Below are positions 26,086 through 34,683 of a DNA stretch of 64,000 nt, one piece after another. The notes beneath the pieces were generated by a model that saw only the letters and a list, made by a program, of their open reading frames with translations, was not told the origin of the DNA and ran no database searches. Source of the DNA: Bacillus sp. FJAT-22090 (GTDB taxonomy: Bacteria; Bacillota; Bacilli; Bacillales_A; Planococcaceae); NCBI RefSeq assembly GCF_001278755.1, contig NZ_CP012601.1, positions 3,286,154 through 3,350,153 of the forward strand. Direction: 5' to 3'. Within the stretch, counting starts at the first letter, position 1; each line of letters starts with the position of its first letter. Both the position numbers and the translations under genes were made by a program.

Positions 26086-26817
26086 ATGGTAGAAAAACTG
26101 TTACGCAGTCATGCATCAGTAAGAAAATATAAAGACTATACACTTTCGAAAGAAGAGGTTTATGAGCTTATCGAAACTGCTCAGCATGCAGCTAGTTCTC
26201 ATTTTGTTCAAGCGTATAGTGTTATATGGATAACAGATGAAGTTAAGAAAGAAGAATTGGGTAGATTATCTCGCAATCCACAGCAATTTGAAACTGCAGG
26301 AGCGGCGTTTTTATTGTGTGCTGATTTTAATAGACTTCAAGCAGCGGGTAAATTACATAATACGGAGATTGTAGTAGATACAACAGAAAATGTACTTGTC
26401 GGAACAGTGGATGTAGCATTATTTGCACAAAACCTTGTCATTGCAGCAGAGTCAAAAGGATATGGGATCTGTTATATTGGTGGAGTACGAAACGAACCGA
26501 CAAAAATCAGTCAATTATTTGACTTACCGGAAGGGGTATTCCCACTATTTGCAATTACTCTAGGATTACCAGATCAGCAAAATGAGGTCAAACCTCGTCT
26601 TCCGGTTGAAGCTATACTCCATGAGAATGTGTATGATAGTGCAAAATATGAAATACTGCTAAAGGAATACGATCAAACGATGGAGGAATATTATGCTAGT
26701 AGGGGATCCAATCAAAAGATAGCGAATTGGACAAATTCTATGGCAGAATTTCTTGAAAAGCCTAGACGCTCCCATATGGCAGAATTTCTAGCTACTAAAG
26801 GATTTCATTTTAAATGA
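26086..26817 (+). CDS. nfrA: NADPH-dependent nitroreductase/FMN reductase (NfrA family)
   Basis: 243 residues, nitroreductase superfamily, close to B. subtilis NfrA1/NfrA2 (YcnD). It starts with RSHASVRKYKDYTLS. FMN-binding pieces are HAASSHFVQAYS and CYIGGVRN, and LPDQQNEVKPRLP follows. It reduces flavins or nitro compounds with NADPH. Its stop overlaps the next start (ATGA). Confidence 0.85.
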   Translation: MVEKLLRSHASVRKYKDYTLSKEEVYELIETAQHAASSHFVQAYSVIWITDEVKKEELGRLSRNPQQFETAGAAFLLCADFNRLQAAGKLHNTEIVVDTTENVLVGTVDVALFAQNLVIAAESKGYGICYIGGVRNEPTKISQLFDLPEGVFPLFAITLGLPDQQNEVKPRLPVEAILHENVYDSAKYEILLKEYDQTMEEYYASRGSNQKIANWTNSMAEFLEKPRRSHMAEFLATKGFHFK

Positions 26818-27506
26818 AAAATAAATGGACAACAGAGCTAGTGAAGAGTTATATGGAGCCTCATCGCAATGAAGAAAATGCTTTACCGATGGCGAAATAT
26901 ATGAAAAATCATTTTCCTTTTTTGGGTATAAAAACACCGGAACGTCGAGTGATTTTCCGCAGCCTACTAAATGAATTAGAGCTTCCACCAGAAGAATCAT
27001 TACAGGACGAAGTATGGTCACTTTATCAGCAAGATGAGCGAGAATATCACTATGTGGCTATTGAGTTATTAAGCAATTTTCAAAAGAAGCTAACTACAAA
27101 AGATTTATCTTTTTGTCAAAAACTAATCGAAAATAAATCATGGTGGGATAGTGTGGATTCCATTGGCCCTAACATTGTTGGAAGGATTGTAAAATCCAAT
27201 AGGAGTGAGGGTGAGGCCGTGATGATGGAGTGGGCTAAGTCTCCCAATATGTGGACAAACCGAGCTTCTATTTTGCATCAGTTAAAATATAAAAAAGAAA
27301 CGAACGAAGCACTCTTGTTTGCAACGATTGAGCGGCATAGTAATTCTAAAGAATTTTTTGTTCAAAAAGCAATAGGTTGGGTCTTAAGAGAGTATGCAAA
27401 AACAAACCCAGAAATTGTACGGGAATTTGTTGGAAATACCCATCTTGCTCCGTTAAGTAAACGGGAAGCGTTGAAGCACCTAAAAAAAGGTGAAACAGTG
27501 ACGTAA
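26814..27506 (+). CDS. DNA alkylation repair protein (AlkD-like)
   Basis: 230 residues of HEAT-like repeats, DNA alkylation repair family (AlkC/AlkD). YMKNHFPFLGIKTPERR and SWWDSVDSIGPNIVG are family blocks, and the latter carries the Trp and Asp needed for base excision in AlkD. FVQKAIGWVLREYAKTNPE is also typical. It is translationally coupled to nfrA by a 4-bp overlap, which points to a joint role in chemical stress. Confidence 0.85.
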   Translation: MKNKWTTELVKSYMEPHRNEENALPMAKYMKNHFPFLGIKTPERRVIFRSLLNELELPPEESLQDEVWSLYQQDEREYHYVAIELLSNFQKKLTTKDLSFCQKLIENKSWWDSVDSIGPNIVGRIVKSNRSEGEAVMMEWAKSPNMWTNRASILHQLKYKKETNEALLFATIERHSNSKEFFVQKAIGWVLREYAKTNPEIVREFVGNTHLAPLSKREALKHLKKGETVT

Positions 27507-27513
27507 TTAACAA

Positions 27514-27558
27514 AAAGAGAGGAGGGAAGTTAATCAGTAACTTTCCTCCTCTCTTTAT
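27514..27558 (+). terminator. Very strong intrinsic terminator
   Basis: A 19-bp stem (one G:T pair) around ATCAG: AAAGAGAGGAGGGAAGTTA with TAACTTTCCTCCTCTCTTT. Confidence 0.9.
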
Positions 27559-27636
27559 TCACAATAAAGGTATAATGTTTGATTTGTTTGTAGTAAATCT
27601 ATCACACAAGAGCAGACTAGAGAAATTGTTCACAAC

Positions 27637-28719
27637 TTATTCCGAAAAGAAATTTTCCGTGTAATACGGGGTATCTTCTTTGTTAAACGCTGTGCCTACT
27701 CCTAAGCTTTCAAAATCTGCACTTAGTATATTTTTACGGTGCCCCATAGAATTCATTAGTCCTTCATGGGCAAAAATACTACTAGATTGTCCATAAGCCA
27801 AGTTTTCTCCTGCATAAGAAAATAGTAAACCATCATCTTCAAGTCGATCGAATGGAGATTTTCCATTGAGGTTTTCATGACTGAAGTAATTATGGATGGC
27901 CATATCTTCACTATGTTTTCGAGCCGTTTCACTTACTGCTTCATCATACGTAAGAATAGAAAGGCCACGAATAACGCGAGCGGAATTTGTTAAGTCAAAA
28001 AGCTGAAACTCAAACCCCTTTTTTAGCTCTTCGGAAGGCTCCCCAAATGTCGTTTGATGGTCCTTCTCAACAGATTGGGCTACTATTTGTAAAGCAGTAA
28101 TCGTGTTACTTTCATGTAGATCATAAAATATCGTTATATAATTTCCATCTATTAAATATAAATCATATTCCCCGTTACTTGGTAGGATATAGACTATGTT
28201 ACCTTTCTTGAGTTTAGTGAGGGGTTCACCAAGCACCGCATGGACCTCATCCCTAGTACTGTCTATATTCAAGCCTAGAAAAGAAGACTGAGAAGGCTGG
28301 TTTGTAAACATAGCGTTTGCTACGTTATTAATATCATATGAAACCATCATGAAATTTTTATAGTTCTCATGGTACGTATGCCAAACTAAGTTATACTCAT
28401 TCAGACTAACTCTTTTAGCAGCACCATGAATTTTCTCAATTTCACTTTTTTTCATACCAATTGTTATTTTATCTAGTTCTATCCCATTTCCTGCAGAAGG
28501 CTTTTGTTCAGAAGAAATTGTATCAGCTGGTTCCTCTTTTAATTCCTCCCAATATGCTTTTGCCTCATTTAAATATTGACCGACCTCTAAAGAGTCAATC
28601 CAATTATCTACGGGTGTTAAGAAGGTTAAATCTACATATTCGGAAGCATATTCTTCCCATAATGGTCTAGAGAAGAAAATGGCTAAAACTAATAGTAAAA
28701 ACCAACCTATTTTTCTCAT
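27637..28719 (-). CDS. CAP domain protein with N-terminal CAP-associated domain (YlbC-like)
   Basis: 360 residues. An N-terminal membrane anchor (IGWFLLLVLAIFF) is followed by an extracytoplasmic linker, a CAP-associated domain (ITIGMKKSEIEKIHG) and a C-terminal CAP/SCP domain (HSEDMAIHNYFSHENLNGKSP, AGENLAYG, MNSMGHRKNILS). The layout matches B. subtilis YlbC. The role is unknown. I start it at the ATG at 28719, with AGGCGG 8 nt upstream, rather than the GTG at 28728. Confidence 0.85.
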   Translation of the reverse strand: MRKIGWFLLLVLAIFFSRPLWEEYASEYVDLTFLTPVDNWIDSLEVGQYLNEAKAYWEELKEEPADTISSEQKPSAGNGIELDKITIGMKKSEIEKIHGAAKRVSLNEYNLVWHTYHENYKNFMMVSYDINNVANAMFTNQPSQSSFLGLNIDSTRDEVHAVLGEPLTKLKKGNIVYILPSNGEYDLYLIDGNYITIFYDLHESNTITALQIVAQSVEKDHQTTFGEPSEELKKGFEFQLFDLTNSARVIRGLSILTYDEAVSETARKHSEDMAIHNYFSHENLNGKSPFDRLEDDGLLFSYAGENLAYGQSSSIFAHEGLMNSMGHRKNILSADFESLGVGTAFNKEDTPYYTENFFSE

Positions 28720-28736
28720 CGCAATCACCGCCTAAC

Positions 28737-29273
28737 TTACTTACTTATTGCACCACACACTATTCGAGCACCTGAGTTTCCAGCAGGATCGGTTTTATAA
28801 TCATCCGCATTTTCATGGATAATTATAGAACTACCATCCGCATCTAACAGTGAATTGCTTTTCCCAGCTGTTAATACAACAGCGGGTGAAACTGTTTCTA
28901 ACTCTACTTTACCATCTTCGTCGACTTCTATGTTAGGTAAATCCCCAGCATGATATCCTTTTGGATTTTGGAAGCCATGCTCTTTATGCTCTGGGTTAAC
29001 ATGCGCTCCTGCAGTAGTAAACTCTGGCTTTTCACAAATAGCCTTTTCATGAAAATGGATCGCCTTCGTTCCCGGAGTTAGTCCTTCCGCTTTTAACAGG
29101 ATGTGTACTCCTTTAGAATGTTCAGAAAGTGTAGCTTGTCCAACTTCTTTTCCTTCTGTGTTCAATAATGAAACTTGTAACGATTCGTTTAAATCTGCAT
29201 CTGCCGAGGAAAAGTTACATCCTCCCATGAAGATTGTTACTACCATTAAATAAAAAATGTATTGTATTTTCAA
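28737..29273 (-). CDS. sodC: Cu/Zn superoxide dismutase lipoprotein
   Basis: 178 residues. Signal peptide and lipobox FMGGC give a membrane-anchored form. All metal ligands appear present: HFH, AGAH, HG, YHAGD (His and Asp) and IIHE. The disulphide cysteines are in AICEK and RIVCG. As I recall, B. subtilis YojM lacks part of the copper site, so this protein looks more complete. The TTG start has GGGAGGG upstream. It lies 17 bp before the CAP gene and is probably co-transcribed. Confidence 0.85.
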   Translation of the reverse strand: MKIQYIFYLMVVTIFMGGCNFSSADADLNESLQVSLLNTEGKEVGQATLSEHSKGVHILLKAEGLTPGTKAIHFHEKAICEKPEFTTAGAHVNPEHKEHGFQNPKGYHAGDLPNIEVDEDGKVELETVSPAVVLTAGKSNSLLDADGSSIIIHENADDYKTDPAGNSGARIVCGAISK

Positions 29274-29362
29274 CTAATTACCCTCCCCAAATGATATTCC
29301 ATTCAAGTCTTACCAAATTTAGGGTAAATATACATGGATGATTAATAAAAATGGTAAAGAAA

Positions 29363-29388
29363 ACCGTTTAGCGTATATGCTAAACGGT
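29363..29388 (-). terminator. Intrinsic terminator of MFS gene
   Basis: ACCGTTTAGC pairs with GCTAAACGGT. It overlaps the MFS stop codon, and TTTTCTTT follows on the minus strand. Confidence 0.75.
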
Positions 29389-30543
29389 CGTTTTCTTCTG
29401 TCTAACTATAAATACAATCAGAGCGATTATAAGAAAAATAGTAGAAAATAAATATAAATTTTGATAACCAAGTTGGGTTGCAATGATTCCAAGTATATAG
29501 GAACCGATCGCTAAGCCTGTATCAAAGAGTGTAAAAAATGTGGCAGTTGCATAGCCGCTTCTCTCATGCTTCGTCGATTGGATTGCAAGCGTTTGGAAGC
29601 TTGGCACTACTGCTCCGTATCCTAGGCCAACAAATGCTCCTGAAAGTAAGTATAGAAAAGGAGAGTCTACATAAGCAAGTAAAACAAGCCCTAAGATAAA
29701 GGAAAGTATACCTGGAATAATAATATATTTAGGTCCTTTCTCGTCGAAAATTCGTCCAGTAAATGGTCTTGTTACAAGCATTACTATGGCAAAAACGGCA
29801 AAAAAGCTGCTTGTTAAATGGAGCAATCCTTTACCTTGTGAGTAAATAGATAAATAAGACAACACACTAGCGTAAGAAAAAGCAATTAAACTAGCCATCA
29901 ATGCTACTGGTAAAGCCTTTTTCTCAAAAAGATCATTCCAAGTTAATTTCGTTTTGGGTAGCGAAATAGCAGGCTTCTTATCTTCTGGAATCATGAGTGC
30001 AGTAAGTGCACCAATTACTAATAAAGCGGTTAAGGCTAAAAACATGAATTCATAAGAAAAATATTGAACTAGTGTTAATGCAATCAATGGGCCAACAACT
30101 ACTGCTAAGTTAGTAGACATTGTAAAATAACCTAGTCCAGCACCGCGTCTTGAAATCGGAATATTATCTGCAGCCATCGATCCGCTTGCGGTAGTTGCGA
30201 TACTAAAGAAAATACCTTGAACAAATCGTAAAACTAATAATGCTTCAAATGGTTCAATAAAATAGTAAAGCGCTGTACATACTAAATATAGAGACAACGT
30301 TGTCCAAAGCATTTTTCGCTTTCCGACGATATCTAGAATTTTACCAGAGAAAGGTCTAACTAAAATTGCAGAAATTAAAAAAATGGTCATTAATAAACCA
30401 GCATCTTCATCTGAACGAGATAATACATCTGTTGCATAAAGAGGAAGCACAGAAACTAAACCATAAAATATAATAAAGATAGAAAAGTTTGTTGTGAACA
30501 AACTGATAAATGGTTTTGTCCATATGGGTTCTTTCTTTTTCAA
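29380..30543 (-). CDS. MFS transporter (drug efflux-like)
   Basis: 387 residues with twelve membrane segments. Motif A-like FSGKILDIVGKRKMLW is in the 2-3 loop, and a repeat of it, RPFTGRIFDEKGPKYII, is in the 8-9 loop. VGLGYGAVVPSFQTLAI follows. Closest in style to YfkF/YwoG-type multidrug efflux proteins. The TTG start has AAGGTGG upstream. A MarR regulator gene precedes it by 19 bp on the same strand. Confidence 0.85.
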   Translation of the reverse strand: MKKKEPIWTKPFISLFTTNFSIFIIFYGLVSVLPLYATDVLSRSDEDAGLLMTIFLISAILVRPFSGKILDIVGKRKMLWTTLSLYLVCTALYYFIEPFEALLVLRFVQGIFFSIATTASGSMAADNIPISRRGAGLGYFTMSTNLAVVVGPLIALTLVQYFSYEFMFLALTALLVIGALTALMIPEDKKPAISLPKTKLTWNDLFEKKALPVALMASLIAFSYASVLSYLSIYSQGKGLLHLTSSFFAVFAIVMLVTRPFTGRIFDEKGPKYIIIPGILSFILGLVLLAYVDSPFLYLLSGAFVGLGYGAVVPSFQTLAIQSTKHERSGYATATFFTLFDTGLAIGSYILGIIATQLGYQNLYLFSTIFLIIALIVFIVRQKKTTV

Positions 30544-30562
30544 AACAATTACGCCACCTTGT

Positions 30563-30958
30563 TTATTTCATTTTTTGTAGGAGCTGGATTAGTAAAATTT
30601 GCTCTTCAGGCGTGAGATTAGAGACAGTTCTCTCTTCAAATTCAACAATTGAAGCTTTAATTTCCGGAAAAACAAGTAGGGCCTTTTCCGACAATTTCAC
30701 GATTTTTTCCCTGCGATCTTTACCAGGGTAAATATCTACCCATCCGAGCTCAACTAAGCGATAAACTGTACGAGTAATCGTAGGAGCTTCCACATTTAAA
30801 TACTTCCAAATTTGAGTTAAAGACATTTCTCCATGCTTCTTAATGCAGAAAAGAACAGACCATTGCGATGCATATAAATTATGTTTTTTTAATGTATAAT
30901 TTATCTCGTTTGTTAAATAACGAGTTTTTTGAAAAAGCTCATGAAAAAGTGGATTCAT
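30563..30958 (-). CDS. MarR family regulator
   Basis: 131 residues, MarR winged helix: LYASQWSVLFCIKKHGEMSLTQIWKYLNVEAPTITRTVYRLVELGWVD then YPGKDRREKIVKLSEKA, the usual wing. It is first gene of a MarR-MFS operon and probably represses it until an inducer binds. No clear operator palindrome was found in the 100 bp upstream. Confidence 0.85.
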   Translation of the reverse strand: MNPLFHELFQKTRYLTNEINYTLKKHNLYASQWSVLFCIKKHGEMSLTQIWKYLNVEAPTITRTVYRLVELGWVDIYPGKDRREKIVKLSEKALLVFPEIKASIVEFEERTVSNLTPEEQILLIQLLQKMK

Positions 30959-31061
30959 TATTCGGAAACTCCTTATACGATTAGTTTATTGTTTACCTAG
31001 TTAAATATTTTACTTCTATGTTCGAAATTTGTAAAGGTATTGATTCGAAGGACATAATGTG

Positions 31062-31339
31062 ATGACAGAGTTTCCTATTATTCACACAAACGTTTGGGAT
31101 TCTATTTGGGCAGTACCTGTTATTCGCATAATAACAGAAATAGTGAAAAAGGTATTCCCCATTAAACCACAATATGTATCATCAATTGCAACAATAATTG
31201 GATTATTCATTTCTATATTCACAGTCACCCACATGACTTGTCCGCAGGTTTTTTTATGGTTTTTTTTTATAGCGCAGCAGCAATTGGGTCTTATGCTTCC
31301 TTAAAAACATCCTTTTATGCTTATCGAAATCGCACATAA
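31062..31339 (+). pseudogene. Small membrane protein with frameshift at a poly-T tract
   Basis: ATG with AAGGA 9 nt upstream. The first frame has one clear membrane helix (SSIATIIGLFISIF) and runs to 31304. At the T8 run near 31259-31270 a one-base shift gives SAAAIGSYASLKTSFYAY and a stop at 31337-31339, a more natural C terminus for such a protein. So the gene is either frameshifted or the T run is misread. I do not recognise the family. Confidence 0.45.
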
Positions 31340-31440
31340 AAAAGGATACTAATTAAGTGCGACATTTTAGTATGGAAATCGAACCCTAAGAACTAGCGAT
31401 ACGCCATGTTGGACCATCATGTAATTATCCGTACGATTGA

Positions 31441-31490
31441 TTTACAGAGGGCGGCTCCTCAGCGGAAAGCTTCCGCCAGAAGCAGAAATC
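31441..31490. repeat. Fragment of GC-rich intergenic repeat
   Basis: GAGGGCGGCTCCTCAGCGGA and GCTTCCGCCAGAAGC resemble parts of the family B core. Nothing else is seen between 31340 and 31520. Confidence 0.35.
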
Positions 31491-31523
31491 AACAGTCTAT
31501 TCACCATTTTTTTATTGTAAAAG

Positions 31524-31568
31524 AAAAAAACTGCAGACAAGCTCAAAATTCTTTGAGTTTGTCTGCAG
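31524..31568 (-). terminator. Intrinsic terminator of the FPGQ-repeat gene
   Basis: CTGCAGACAAGCTCAAA pairs with TTTGAGTTTGTCTGCAG (17 bp, one G:T). A T-rich run follows on the minus strand. Confidence 0.8.
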
Positions 31569-31601
31569 TCTGAGCGTATTAAAAAATAGTACGCTTGATT
31601 C

Positions 31602-32006
31602 TTAGAAGCATTGGAATGAAGCGATTCTATTTAAATCTGTACCATAATATGTCCATCTGCGACCGTTCCATCTCCAGCCAGCAACTGAATTTCTACCAAC
31701 AAAAGTTGGGAAGAACCAGAAAGAACGTCCATTTGTTAGCCATACATAGGTATTGCGGAATAGACAACCACGAATAGCACCTGGATCTACTGCAAAAACT
31801 CCTACACTCTGTTGTCTTTGAGGAACGAAGGATGGAGGGGCACTTGTAGGCGCTCCTCCTTGCTGTTGCTGACCAGGTGGAAATCCTGGTGGAAAAGAAG
31901 GACCCTGTCCTGGAAACTGCCCTGGACCCTGCCCTGGAAATTGCCCTCCCGGGAATTGCCCTGGAAACTGTCCTCTACCTGGTTGAAAATCTGGGAATTG
32001 ATTCAT
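31602..32006 (-). CDS. Proline/glycine-rich FPGQ-repeat protein, unknown function
   Basis: 134 residues. The first 50 are repeats of F-P-G-Q/G type (FPGQFPGG, FPGQGPG and so on). The C-terminal 60 form a compact, aromatic-rich domain (RGCLFRNTYVWLTNG, FWFFPTFVGRNSVAGW, WTYYGTDLNRIASFQCF) with two cysteines. There is no signal peptide. AAGGAGG precedes the ATG, and its own terminator follows. The composition would suit a spore-coat or surface protein, but that is a guess. Confidence 0.7.
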   Translation of the reverse strand: MNQFPDFQPGRGQFPGQFPGGQFPGQGPGQFPGQGPSFPPGFPPGQQQQGGAPTSAPPSFVPQRQQSVGVFAVDPGAIRGCLFRNTYVWLTNGRSFWFFPTFVGRNSVAGWRWNGRRWTYYGTDLNRIASFQCF

Positions 32007-32070
32007 TAATAAATCCTCCTTTCACTATATATTCAACATAGTATATGTGAGGAGGATTAATATGGAACGG

Positions 32071-33249
32071 TTATAAGGAATGGATATTAGTTAGTGCTTT
32101 TTCTAGTAATTGCTCACTTGAGAGAATCTTTTCTCCTCCGCCTTGGGCAATAGTATCGTTTCCTCCACCTTTGCCGTTTATGAAAGGCAAGATAGATTCC
32201 ATTAGTTGTTTCATACTTTGTTCCACAGCTTGACCTTTAGCGGAAACTAATTGTAAGCGATCTTCATTTTCAGATATTAAGATACAGATTGATTGCTCTG
32301 ATTCAGAAGTGATGAATTTTGCAAGCTTTTGAAGCTCTTGAATTGTTCGTCCTTGGAAAGTTGATGAGATTAGTCGTCCTTGATTATTTTGAATAAGTTG
32401 TTTTGCTTCATAATGCAAAAGCGTTTCTTTTAAGTTTGCTATTTGTTTCTCATGTGCTTTTCCGTTATACAGTAATGCCCTTACAGTGTCTTCTAGTTTT
32501 TCTTCAGGTGTGCTTAAGCTTTGTATCAAATTAGAGACTATTGATTGTTTACGGTGTAAATGCGATATTACTCGATTACCACAAATAAACTCCACTCGAA
32601 TCATTCGTTTTTGTTTTTCGGTTTGCAGAATTTTGATTAGACCAATCTGCCCTGTTGATGTTGGGTGTGTACCACCACATGCATTATCATCAAAATCTGG
32701 GATAAGAACAAGACGTATATCTTCTTTGACTTTTGTAGCTTTTCGAAGTTTATAGTCCTTAAGATCGGCTTCCGTAACCCATTTTGTCTCTATATTCCGG
32801 TTCTCCAAAATAATTTGATTTGCGAGGTCTTCAACTTGTTGTAACTGTTCCTCTGAAACTTCACTCGTATCTATATCAATTGTGGAGCTATCCTTGCCTA
32901 AATGAAAGCTAACCGTTTGCAAACCAAACAAGTTATCAAAAGCAGCTGACAATATATGCTGCCCACTATGTTGTTGCATATGGTCAAGACGTCTTTTCCA
33001 ATTGATAGCTCCTTCCACATACTCTATATCGGAAGGAAGGTTTGTTGCTAAGTAATGTCTAATCTCCCCATCTATTGTTTCTACATTCGTAACTGCTATA
33101 TTATTTAATGTGCCTGTATCATGTGGTTGCCCGCCACCAGTAGGATAAAACGCAGTTTCCGAAAGGACAACATAATCCTGCTCTTTTTTAATAACCTTTG
33201 CGGAAAATGTTTGTATGTATGCATCTTTATAATAAAGTTTAATCGTCAT
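32071..33249 (-). CDS. Alanyl-tRNA editing protein, long AlaX type
   Basis: 392 residues. The N-terminal part resembles the AlaRS editing domain (FYPTGGGQPHDTG). Zinc ligands lie in QQHSGQHIL and CGGTHPTSTGQIG. The C-terminal third resembles the DHHA1 domain (INGKGGGNDTIAQGGG). It hydrolyses mischarged Ser- or Gly-tRNA-Ala in trans. AGGGAG precedes the ATG. Confidence 0.85.
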   Translation of the reverse strand: MTIKLYYKDAYIQTFSAKVIKKEQDYVVLSETAFYPTGGGQPHDTGTLNNIAVTNVETIDGEIRHYLATNLPSDIEYVEGAINWKRRLDHMQQHSGQHILSAAFDNLFGLQTVSFHLGKDSSTIDIDTSEVSEEQLQQVEDLANQIILENRNIETKWVTEADLKDYKLRKATKVKEDIRLVLIPDFDDNACGGTHPTSTGQIGLIKILQTEKQKRMIRVEFICGNRVISHLHRKQSIVSNLIQSLSTPEEKLEDTVRALLYNGKAHEKQIANLKETLLHYEAKQLIQNNQGRLISSTFQGRTIQELQKLAKFITSESEQSICILISENEDRLQLVSAKGQAVEQSMKQLMESILPFINGKGGGNDTIAQGGGEKILSSEQLLEKALTNIHSL

Positions 33250-33518
33250 GAACTATCACTCCCTTATTAAAATATAGCATGATAAAGAGGAGACCGCATT
33301 TTTAATACGGTTTCCAGGTTCTTCATAAAGGCTTTCACTCTAAGACAGCTCTTTGTAATATCTTGAATTAAAAATCTATTCACGTCCTAATGTACTGTAA
33401 CTTAGGCAAACTTTAGTCAATACAATATGAAATTCGCGATTAAAATAATAAATTTGCAATAGTATTTATTGTCATTCTTCCCTATACTGGAACTATATAG
33501 AAGAATTGAGGGGAAATT

Positions 33519-33962
33519 ATGAACTCATCTGCACAATTTTATTGGGATACATTTTGGAAAGGGAGAGTGAAACCTACATCTGTTAGTGCATGGCAGTTTG
33601 GAGGAATTCCAGATGAGTTAGCCCAACTAGTTGTCGATGGGGTTAAAACGGCAACTTGTTCTGGACACATCTTTTATAAATTAGAAAAAGAACCTCTACC
33701 AAAAGTGGATGACTACAGTGTTGTGCTAAATAGCCAAGATGAGCCAGTTTGTATTATTCGAACTACTGAAGTAACAATTTTGCCTATGAACAAGGTATCT
33801 GCAGAATTTGCATATGCTGAAGGAGAAGGAGATCGTTCTTACGATCACTGGAAAAATGCTCATGTTCAGTTTTTTACAAAAGCATTAGAGGAAGTAAATT
33901 TAGAGTTCTCCGAGGATATGTTGCTAGTTTGTGAGCGCTTTGAGTTAATCGATACCAAATAA
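33519..33962 (+). CDS. ASCH domain protein
   Basis: 147 residues with the ASCH RNA-binding fold. AWQFGGIPDELAQLVVDGVKTATCS carries the G-K-T-A-T motif, and CIIRTTEVTILPM and EGEGDRSYDHWKNAH are typical. Related proteins are amidohydrolases of acetylated cytidine or bind RNA. The ATG has GAGGGGA upstream. It precedes a VOC protein gene by 12 bp, so a two-gene operon is likely. Confidence 0.85.
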   Translation: MNSSAQFYWDTFWKGRVKPTSVSAWQFGGIPDELAQLVVDGVKTATCSGHIFYKLEKEPLPKVDDYSVVLNSQDEPVCIIRTTEVTILPMNKVSAEFAYAEGEGDRSYDHWKNAHVQFFTKALEEVNLEFSEDMLLVCERFELIDTK

Positions 33963-33974
33963 TGGAGTGAGAAG

Positions 33975-34631
33975 ATGTTCAAAGCTGTTATGTTTTATAC
34001 AAATCAATTAAAGATACTAAAAGGTTTCTATAGCAATGTGTTAGGGCTTCAAATTTTAGAGTCAAGCAGTTCCTATTTCACAGTATCTATTGGTACGTCC
34101 ACGCTTACTTTTTGTGAGTCCGAGCAATCGACATTATACCATTTTGCTATTAATATTCCAGGTAATCAATTTACGCTTGCTAAGCATTGGGCATTAGAAA
34201 GAGTGACATTAAACAGAGAAGATTCTGTAGACGAAATTTACTATAAACGTTTTGATGCAGATGCTTTCTATTTTGAAGATCCAGCAGGGAATGTAATTGA
34301 ATTCATTGCAAGACGCAGTGTGGACAAATGGAGCGACTTTAGTGTGGAATCACTATTAAATTTAAGTGAGGTAAGTATTACTACCCCTTTTGTTCAAGAA
34401 GTAGGAGATCAACTCCAAGATATTGGTATTCCAATTTCAGGTCACGTAGACATTGAACCAGATGAACTAAATTTTTTAGGAACGGAAGATACGTTTATTT
34501 TGTTAGTTCCACCTAATAGAAGATGGTACTTTTCTAAAAAAATAAGCGAAAATTCTCCTTTAGAAATAGAGCTTGAAGATGGCCAATGCCTTATAGTATC
34601 GAATGACGGAAAGATGCAAATAAAACAATAA
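33975..34631 (+). CDS. VOC (glyoxalase-like) domain protein
   Basis: 218 residues. The first half is a VOC module (AVMFYTNQLKILKGFYSNVLGLQIL; FYFEDPAGNVIEFIARR with the C-terminal Glu ligand). The second half (EVSITTPFVQEVGDQLQDIGI, FLGTEDTFILLVP) resembles a partial second module. No substrate can be named. GGAGTGAG precedes the ATG. Confidence 0.75.
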   Translation: MFKAVMFYTNQLKILKGFYSNVLGLQILESSSSYFTVSIGTSTLTFCESEQSTLYHFAINIPGNQFTLAKHWALERVTLNREDSVDEIYYKRFDADAFYFEDPAGNVIEFIARRSVDKWSDFSVESLLNLSEVSITTPFVQEVGDQLQDIGIPISGHVDIEPDELNFLGTEDTFILLVPPNRRWYFSKKISENSPLEIELEDGQCLIVSNDGKMQIKQ

Positions 34632-34683
34632 AAGCGACAGAAAAATTCCTCTTTGGAATTCTCCTTGCCGCATTTGTTCGCTA

